Position numbers and translations under genes: made by a program. From Ailurus styani (taxonomy: Eukaryota > Chordata > Mammalia > Carnivora > Ailuridae), in contig LNAC01000767.1 in assembly GCA_002007465.1 (NCBI GenBank), positions 496,001-560,000 on the forward strand: a stretch of 64,000 nt of DNA, in the 5' to 3' direction. Position 1 is the stretch's first letter, and the number at the start of each line of letters is the position of its first letter. Below, one piece after another: positions 56,740-64,000 of this stretch. The notes beneath the pieces are model-generated. The model had not been told where the DNA came from. It saw only the letters and a program-made list of their open reading frames with translations, and did not search any database.

Positions 56740-58105
56740 AGAATAAGACAAGCCACTGACTGAGAGAGAGTATTTCCAAAACATATATGAAAAAAGAGTT
56801 GGTATCTAAAATACAAAAAGAAAAAGAACTTGTAAAATTCAACAACAAGAAAACAACAGAATTAAAACATGGGCAAAATATTTCAGTAGACACCTTACCA
56901 AAGAAGATATATGGATGGCAAGTAAACATATCAAAAACGCTCAACACCATCCATCATTAGGAAAATGCAAATTAAAACAAGATATCACTACACACTTATT
57001 AGAATGATAAAATCCTAAACACTGACAAAACTAAATGGTGACAAGGATGTGAAGCAATATGAACTTTGATTCATTGCTCGTGGGAATGCAAAATGTTACA
57101 GCCATATTTGAAGATATTTTGGCAGTTTTTGTTTTGTTTTGTTTTACCAAAGCAAGCATACTCTTTCTGTACAATCAAATAATCACATTCCTTTGAATTT
57201 ACCCCAATGATCTGAAAACATATGCCCACAAAACAATCAAACAAACCTGGAGACAAATATTAATAGCAGGTTTATTCAAAGTTGTCAAACCTTGAAAGCA
57301 ACCAAGAAGCACTTCAATTGGTGAATGAATATATAAATTGTGATACATCTAAATAATGCAATATTTTTTAGTGACAAAAGAAATGGGCAATCAAGCCACC
57401 AAAAGAACATTCTTAAATGTATATTGTTAAGTGAAAGAAGCTGATTCTAAAAGGCTATATACTGGGGTGCATGGGTGGCTCTGTCAGTTAAGCACCTGAC
57501 TCTTGGTTTCATCTCAGGTCATGATCTTGGGGTCCTGAGATCAAGCCCTGTGTTGGGCTCCATGCTTAGTACAGAGTCTGTTCTTTCCCCTTCTTTTTCC
57601 TCCCCCCTCCCCGCGTCCTCCCCTGGTCTCTCTAATAAAATTAATAAAATCTTTTTAAAAAATAAATTAAATTTTAAAAAGGCTATATACTGAATGATTC
57701 CAACTATATGACATTCTGGAAAGGTGAAACTATGGAGACAGTAAAATGATCAGTAGTTGCCAGGGGTTGAGGGTGGGAGGATGGAAGAATAGGTAGAATG
57801 ACAATATTCTTAGGGCAGTTAAACTATTGTGTATCATAATTTAACAGTAAGCTAATGCCATTATATGTTTCTCAAACCCATAGAATTGTAATCCATAGTA
57901 AATTAGGGACTTTAGTTAATAATAATGTGTCAGTGTTGGTTCGTTAACTATAACAAATGCAAGATGTTACCACACTCATGCAAGATGTTAATAAAAAAAA
58001 GGAAATTGGGGTGGGGTTAGTGGGATATCTGGGAACTTTTTGGACTTTCCATTCAATATTTTTGTAAAGTATAAATTGCTTTAAAAAGTCTAGTAGTTAA
58101 AAAAA
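56740..58105 (+). mobile_element. Old L1 LINE, sense (ORF2 C-terminus and 3' UTR), split by a SINE
   Basis: Sense order: 'gttggtatctaaaatacaaa' (56,800), 'gaagatatatggatggcaag' (56,903), 'ggaaaatgcaaattaaaaca' (56,960), 'attcattgctcgtgggaatg' (57,070), 'tagttgccaggggttgaggg' (57,753), 'gtatcataatttaacagtaa' and the A-rich end near 58,100. It carries a SINE at 57,465-57,676. The same L1 family segment occurs at 51,560-52,235. Confidence 0.87.
57465..57676 (+). mobile_element. SINEC, older type, inside L1
   Basis: Sense SINE 'gggtgcatgggtggctctgt' with 'cagttaagcacctgactctt', CT-rich body and 'aataaaattaataaaatctt' tail. A perfect 16-bp duplication 'aaaaggctatatactg' flanks it (57,449-57,464 and 57,677-57,692). 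Confidence 0.97.
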
Positions 58106-58587
58106 AATTAAAAAGTGTTTCTTGATGGATTAACTGCAGAAGGGAGTTACCAGAATGAGTTCAGTAATTATGTGATTCCTCCCCTAGGAATCACGTGTCT
58201 ACAAGGCCCACAATTTAACACTGTTTATGTGAATAACACTCTGTAGACTGTGCTTAACCTGCACACTTTGTGCAGTGCTTAACCTGCACAAAGATATTCA
58301 GCAGCTACACCCTCATCTCCTTAAACTTAAGAGCAAACACAATCCAGGTCTTGGTATTCAGAGCTTTCTGAACATAAATATCAGGGTCTGATATCCCTAG
58401 ATCAACATGGGTCAAATAAGTAAACACCCGAGAGAAAACCACTATAAAAGGAAGATGACATATGCCAAATGAGGCTGACTTTACATCAGCAGGATTAAAA
58501 ATAGCATGTTATACAACCTTAAATATATAGGGAAGGCTATAAGTAATAAGAGGCAAAAATAAGATCTCATTTAAAAGTGGATTTCTG

Positions 58588-58775
58588 TGGCTCAGTCATT
58601 AAGTGTCTGCTTTCGGCTCAGGTCATGATCCCAGCGTCCTGGGATCCAGCCCCACATCGGGCTCCCTGCTCAGTGGAGAGCCTGCTTCTTCCTCTCCCAC
58701 TCCCCCTGCTTGTGTTCCCTCTCTCACTGTATCTGTCTCTGTCAAATAAATACAAAATAAAATCTTTAAAAAAAA
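58588..58775 (+). mobile_element. SINEC, slightly 5'-truncated
   Basis: Sense SINE that lacks about the first 14 bases: it starts 'tggctcagtcattaagtgtc'. Body 'ccccacatcgggctccctgc' and 'tgtcaaataaatacaaaata' tail are intact. The duplication 'taaaagtg(g/a)atttctg' flanks it (58,572-58,587 and 58,776-58,791), so it was inserted in this truncated form. Confidence 0.95.
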
Positions 58776-58791
58776 TAAAAGTGAATTTCTG

Positions 58792-60110
58792 ATATATGAA
58801 AAATGCAACAGTTGAAGAAAAGAACATGGCAGATGGGATTTTTAAAATGATTATTATAGCTGAAGAAAAAAATTAATGATTTGGAATTTTGATCTCAGGA
58901 ATGTACTGGTTTTGTTTACATTGTTACAATCATCAACATGGCTGACATCATGAAATATGAATAAACATCAACATTTTTCATGTTCTGTTGCCATTTTTGT
59001 GAACTTGTGTACGTTATTTAACTGCTGTAAGTTTGGTGGTCTTCATCTAAAAAACATATGACTGCATTGCTATTGAAGATCTTTTAATTGTCAAGATTAT
59101 ATAATATTGCATTATACTATAAGACCCCATTATTTAATGCTACAATAGTACTGCGTTTTTCAGTATATAGTGTACTACTACATAGTGATATTGTAAAACA
59201 CTATATTAGTATATAGTACTATATAAATAATAATGAAATAAGCAACTATGCCTAAAGAAGTTAGAAATAGACTGGTAGGAAAAAGACAACAGAATTCATA
59301 AGGAAGTAAATTTGCCTATCTTTCTTATGGTTCAAACATGCCCCTTACAAATATAGTGAATAATAAGCCTTGTTTATGTTTCATACAATAATTAAGTGGT
59401 TCGTATAGTACCCTGTAGATTCAAAATCTATTTTTTAAATAAAGAGTAGTTTCTTAGATTCACAGGCTTACGTATGGATTAACTTAGTAAGCTATGCTTT
59501 CCAGAAAAAAAACAAAAGAGAACAAAATAAAAGAAAACTAAAAAAACCAAAACATGAGGACATTTCTCCATTAACATTAAATAATTATATGGGCACAATA
59601 ATAATATGACACAGGGAGAACTTTTAGATCCTCCTAAAGACCTTTTTACTCTCTCCCACTGTTTAGTCGACAGATTCTATTATCAAGAATAAAAAAGATT
59701 CCTTTAACATTTAATTAATTTCCTCATCTTTTTATTTTTAAACAAAATCACAACAACATTGTACCCTGTAGCCTTGAATATTCATAATTTTTCCCAACTA
59801 GTATTCTAAATTATAAACTATCAACAAATTAAAATGGATTACATGTTTGACCTTTCCAGTGAATTTTATTATTTTCCTCTGCTTTCCCATTGCTATGCCC
59901 TGCCAGCTTCTATTTTATAGAACTTGTTACATTAAATTGTACCTTCAATGCAATATAATGCTTGGTAGGGGATCTATGCTAATTTAAGAACTTCTTAGTC
60001 GGTAGCCCTAGTGAGAATATCCAGCATTCATACCAACAAAATGATATAGGCTAGAAATAATATCTTTACAGAGTCACATTTTTCAGAAATTTTGCAGAGG
60101 GAGTGTCATG
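58792..60110. other. Unique AT-rich sequence
   Basis: About 1.3 kb with no element recognised. 59,095-59,230 is rich in repeated 'agtatatagt'-like words. Confidence 0.5.
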
Positions 60111-60242
60111 ATCTGAATGCCAGATAATTTTCAATTTATTCCCCAAAATGAAAGGTAAATCTAATTTTAATTTTTAATCTAATTAAAATTAGATTTACCT
60201 TTCATTTTGAGGAATAAATTGAAAATTATCTGGCATTCAGAT
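60111..60242. repeat. Near-perfect palindrome: 62-bp inverted repeat with 8-nt loop
   Basis: The left arm 60,111-60,172 ('atctgaatgccagataattt...') and right arm 60,181-60,242 ('...aaattatctggcattcagat') pair at 61 of 62 positions. The one mismatch is 60,143 (C) against 60,210 (A). The loop is 60,173-60,180. The arms resemble no repeat family I know and carry no coding potential. A transcript from either strand would fold into a long hairpin. Confidence 0.98.
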
Positions 60243-60281
60243 GATTATATATGGCAACATTCAGATATATATATATGGCAA
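60234..60281 (+). repeat. 24-bp tandem repeat adjoining the palindrome
   Basis: Two 24-bp units, 60,234-60,257 and 60,258-60,281, each starting 'cattcagat' and ending 'atatatggcaa', with three differences in the AT-rich middle. The first unit overlaps the last nine bases of the palindrome's right arm. Confidence 0.9.
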
Positions 60282-60378
60282 CTTGCATCCCAACATAAGA
60301 GGAATTACTGGAAGACAGCAATGGGGAAGTGGTACTAATTAATCAAGTATCCTTGCAAAAATTAATTTGGTTCAATTT

Positions 60379-60589
60379 TTATTTTTATTTTTTTAATTTA
60401 TTTTTATTTTTATTTTTTTTATTTTACAGAGAGAGAGAGATCACAAGTAGGCAGAGAGGCAGGCAGAGAGAGGAGGAAGCAGGCTCCCCGCTGAGCAGGG
60501 AGCCCGATGCGGGCCTCGATCCCAAGACGCTGAGACCATGACCTGAGCCGAAGGCAGAGGCTTTAACCCACTGAGCCACCCCGGGGCCC
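60379..60589 (-). mobile_element. SINEC, young musteloid type
   Basis: Reverse-strand SINE with T-rich (TTTTTA)n tail, 'gatcacaagtaggcagagag', body and head complement 'cactgagccaccccggggcc'. A perfect 15-bp duplication 'aatttggttcaattt' flanks it (60,364-60,378 and 60,590-60,604). Confidence 0.97.
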
Positions 60590-60604
60590 AATTTGGTTCA
60601 ATTT

Positions 60605-61333
60605 AAGGTACAGTTAGTTTATGGCTCAAGCTCATTCCAACTGATTCTCAGTAGTCTAGTTTAGGACCATAAATGCAGGATAAATCTGTAGCTCACTATT
60701 CACACAATGTAAAGTGCAATTCTAATGTAAGTTGTATTCTTATCAAGATAAAAACAACACACAGTGCAATCTCTAGTCTCTATCTGCCCAAACCAACAAT
60801 AAAATCATGGTTTAGCAATTTATGTCATTTGTGCAAAAGACCAAAACTTTTGTCCTGTCTCCTGATTGTCCCATAATGTCCCTTCTCTTGCACAGGTTCC
60901 AACTTTCTTCTGTATTACCTAGGCTAGACGCCAATTTTCTATGAACAAATACTTCCTTTCCAGCAGATATCTCAGAGATTATTTTACATACAATGACATT
61001 TTAAGTTACCAAAGTCTAAGTCATAGATAATATAGTTACAGAAAGAGAAATGAATGGAATGTTTTCATGGGCACATATGTGAACTTCTGGACCAGTACAG
61101 AAGTGCATACCTTTAGATTATTTTTTTCTCATCATTTCAATTACTTAGCAATTACAGTCATTCAATGGCAACAATAGTGTATTCTAAACATATACTACTA
61201 TGAATGTGGATTATCATTTATTAAATAATTTTAGAAAAATCTTAGAGATTAGAGGATAAATTAAGAATTATATAATTCTAATAAATGAAATTGAGATTTG
61301 ATTAAGCAATGTAATTCTGAATATGGGTAACAT
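60605..61333. other. Unique AT-rich sequence
   Basis: About 0.7 kb with no element recognised. Confidence 0.5.
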
Positions 61334-61342
61334 AAACTGTTA

Positions 61343-61547
61343 GGGGCTCTTGGGTGGTTGAGTTGGTTAAGCATCTGGCTTCAGCTCAAGTCATGAGCTT
61401 GAAGCTGGAATGGAGCCTCACATGGGGCTCCCTGCTCAGCAGGAAGTCTGTTTCTTCCTTCTGGCCCTCCCCCATTCATGTTTTTGGTTTTTTTTTTTCT
61501 CTCTCTCTCTCTCTCAAATAAATAAAATTAAAACAAAACAAAACAAA
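61343..61547 (+). mobile_element. SINEC, older type
   Basis: Sense SINE 'ggggctcttgggtggttgag' with 'ttggttaagcatctggcttc', 'acatggggctccctgctcag', a T run, (CT)n and 'caaataaataaaatt' tail. The duplication 'aaactgtta' flanks it (61,334-61,342 and 61,548-61,556). A 114-codon frame that reads out of its body to 61,754 is a chance frame. Confidence 0.93.
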
Positions 61548-61556
61548 AAACTGTTA

Positions 61557-62273
61557 AACTTGATGAGAAGAAATCCTGTAACCTCCTATCACACTTTGAA
61601 TCACATATTGTCAGAATTTAAGAAGCTTAAAGAAAACCAGCTTTTATATCCAGGATCCAAATGTCCTTTAAATGAACACATAGACACATGTGTGGGATTT
61701 CAATTTAAAAATGTAACTATAATTATCAGGGAAAAACAACCAATACAGTTATAATTAACTTTAATTCAGTAAAATTTTCAACAGAATGTACATTATTCAG
61801 TTAAGTTTTTACCCCAGATTTCCAATGCAGAGTTACCATTTCAAAATCTTTTACTCTTTCTGAAGAGTTTTATTCCTAATAGTTGAAGAATATTTATAGA
61901 AATTTATTATTATTTAGTTTACATTATAAAGATATTTTCTGAGGCATTAGTAAAGCCCCTATGCAGAAGTCCTCTGGGGGCTTCTTTGTATGTTTCCATG
62001 TGTTCTAAAAGTTGCATAACTTTTTTTTTTTTATAACTTCTTAAAGATGTTTTAACCTACTGATGGGTAAAGGTGTTATACCTACCAATTTTAGGTATAG
62101 AATGTCTTCAGTTTGGAGAAATTCAGATTCTTGCTTGCTGTTTGCAATTTGGTTGTAGACAGCTTAGAATCTTCTATATAATAGGAATGTTATTTTAATT
62201 ATATCTTGATAATCCCAATGAAGAATCTTATAGGGGACATATATTTTTCTCTTTTCTATTCTCTTTCTTTATG
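61557..62273. other. Unique AT-rich sequence
   Basis: About 0.7 kb with no element recognised. Confidence 0.5.
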
Positions 62274-62489
62274 CCATAGTTTCTCAACATCATCACTAAT
62301 TACACTTGAGCCAGATAATTATTTGTCTTGTGGGTTGTTCTGTCAATTATAGGATGCTTGGCAGAAATCCTTGTCCTCTACCCATTAGATGCTAGTAGCA
62401 ACCATCTCTATGAACTTTGACACCAAAAGTGTCTCCAGACATCACCAAATATGCCATGGGAGGTAAAACTGCCAGTGGAGAATCATAAT
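62274..62489 (-). mobile_element. hAT-Charlie-type MER DNA transposon remnant, reverse
   Basis: 'atagtttctcaacatcatca', 'ctctacccattagatgctag', 'gtgtctccagacatcaccaa', 'actgccagtggagaatcat' are the reverse complement of a common ~200-bp Charlie-derived MER element with CA-type inverted ends. Edges and family number are approximate. Confidence 0.7.
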
Positions 62490-62644
62490 CTTATGGTATG
62501 CCATGAAATTTATTAGGCCTGTTTTATGTATAGGATGGCATCTAGATTTTAAGTTTAATAAGTATACTATTTCCCCATTATATTTTCACCTTTAGTTATT
62601 GTTATAATTGTGTTTTGTGTCTCTCTTGTTGAAATTATTTTACT

Positions 62645-62829
62645 TTTTAAAAAGATTTATTTATTTATCTTAGAGCAGGGGGAAGGGCACAGGGAGAGGG
62701 AGAGAGAGAGAATCCTCAAGCAGACTCTCCACTGCTCCAATGCAGGGCTCAATCCCACAATACTGAGATCATGACCTGAGCCTAAATCAAGAGTTGGCCA
62801 CTAAACTAAATGAGCCACCCAGGTTCCCC
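62645..62829 (-). mobile_element. SINEC, older type
   Basis: Reverse-strand SINE: 'aaaaagatttatttatttat', GA-rich body with 'gagagggagagagagagaat', and a decayed head complement ending 'aatgagccacccaggttccc'. A perfect 15-bp duplication 'tgaaattattttact' flanks it (62,630-62,644 and 62,830-62,844). Confidence 0.95.
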
Positions 62830-62844
62830 TGAAATTATTTTACT

Positions 62845-64000
62845 CTTAATTAATAAGTATATTATACATGTGATAGATGCTTAAGATTTTTAAGAGAATG
62901 AAGAGGGAAAAACATCAAAATATGCTGATTTTTATAATCATTATACAATATATTCCTGAGAAATGTTCATAATTTAAAAGTTGTGTTATTATCAGGATAA
63001 TAGTTATTAATGTCCCCAGTAATGACTCTGAGGTATTATAATATCTTCAAATGACCTTGAATCATAGAAAGTTAACATACCAAGGAAATTTTAGGGATAG
63101 TCACATATGCTTTTTCAATTCACATATGATCACTTATAAAATTTTTATTGACTATCTCTTTTATGTAAAACATTGTTGGACTATAAAAATAAATAAAAAT
63201 ATTCTTCATCTTTAAAAATATATTTCTTAATAGAGTTAAATATATAAATTAGCAGTGTAAACAATGGTTATATAACAGGAGAAATAAAAATGTGCTATGG
63301 GAATTTAGAGAAGACAAATAGACATTATCTATTATCCATAGAATTTAATTGTTTAGTATATCTTATTATCCAACCATTATAAAGAAATGGTATTAGTACC
63401 AAGATAGTTTCAGATTTTAACAAACATTTTAATTTGTAAAAGAGTAAACCTATATGTTTGCATGTTTGTAAATTTGAACTAATTTGTTTGATGAGGAAGA
63501 CTCTGAGGTCAGGTTGATGATATAAAAGACAACATAGTTGGAGTGAAAAGCCTTCAGTTAAATAATTCTCTACCTCTTAACAGCAGGATGATCTTGGTCA
63601 TGTTATTTGAAGAAGAAAAACACATGTATACCCAAAGAGCATAAGCAGCTAAGCTATGGAGAAGTTTGGAAGTTTTTCATATTTCCAAATAAATGTAATT
63701 GTTTTGATCTGACTAAATACCCAGTGCATTAAATAATGAAAAATTCAAGGTGAGAATGGAATATTGAAAATACACCCAAAATAAATGTGGGACTTTTTCT
63801 ATAGAAAATTAAGTGGCCACTAAAGTTTTAAAAATGGTCATTTAGTTAACATCCTTAATATTTTTTTAAAATATAAGTCTGCAAGAAACTCTGCTAAAAT
63901 GAAATGAATAGACAAGAGTTTGGAGATAAAAGATGACTTACAAAGCTATTGAATAGTTTTAAGAAGAAAAGATAAGGAAATGAATCTGCAGAGAAGATAT
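62845..64000. other. Unique AT-rich sequence to window end
   Basis: About 1.15 kb with no gene. A possible MIR start fragment lies at 63,545-63,612 ('aacagcaggatgatcttggt', 'catgttatttga') but is too short to be sure. Confidence 0.45.

Noticed and set aside
61410..61754. 114-codon plus-strand open frame
   Set aside because: The first third is SINE body and tail and the rest is AT-rich unique DNA. No conserved motif is visible.
475..62829. tRNA-like A and B boxes in many places as tRNA genes
   Set aside because: Each is the head of a carnivore SINE with body, A-rich tail and usually target duplications. None forms a complete tRNA with an anticodon arm and acceptor stem.

Overview
The window is AT-rich nuclear DNA of a placental mammal and almost certainly a carnivoran of the musteloid/mustelid group (ferret, mink, otter, badger type). 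The diagnostic feature is 27 copies of the tRNA-derived carnivore SINE (SINEC/Can-SINE). About half belong to a young group with the head form 'ctcagtgggttaaagcc' and the tail form 'cacaagtaggcagagagg', which I associate with musteloids. The rest are older caniform variants ('cagttggttaag', 'cagtcagaagag'). Carnivore-type L1 sequence, including a recognisable L1 5' UTR, ORF1 and start of ORF2, agrees with this. No prokaryotic, plasmid or phage organisation is present.

No protein-coding exon, functional RNA gene or CpG island could be supported. Every open frame over 60 codons lies in a transposon, is antisense to one, or is a short AT-rich chance frame without splice or codon support. The window is therefore intergenic or deep-intronic, and which of the two cannot be told from sequence alone.

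Layout. 1-13.9 kb: old MIR, L2 and two oppositely oriented MLT1-like LTRs, plus younger SINEs and two antisense L1 3' ends. 13.9-21.1 kb: a dense nest of L1 fragments. An old sense L1 (about 14.13-17.03 kb) carries two SINEs and a near-identical internal duplication that preserves the empty site of one of those SINEs. A later L1 insertion with a 5' UTR (17,315-20,882) is bracketed by a 19-bp target duplication and itself contains a SINE-in-SINE nest. 21.1-41.0 kb: mostly unique DNA with scattered SINEs, MIR and L2 remnants. 41.0-42.5 kb: a 5'-truncated antisense L1, followed by a 150-bp pyrimidine tract. 44.1-58.1 kb: alternating antisense and sense ancient L1 pieces, a hAT-Charlie element, and a probable ERV1-type solo LTR. 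58.1-64 kb: unique AT-rich DNA, four SINEs, a hAT-Charlie element, and a nearly perfect 62-bp-arm palindrome at 60,111-60,242.

No undescribed coding system was found. The best leads are structural: the palindrome, the templated duplication inside the old L1, the three-copy target site around 26.5-26.9 kb, and the TSD-bracketed L1 with an inverted interior. Family names are from recognition of sequence patterns, not from a database search, and element edges are approximate unless a target-site duplication (TSD) fixes them.
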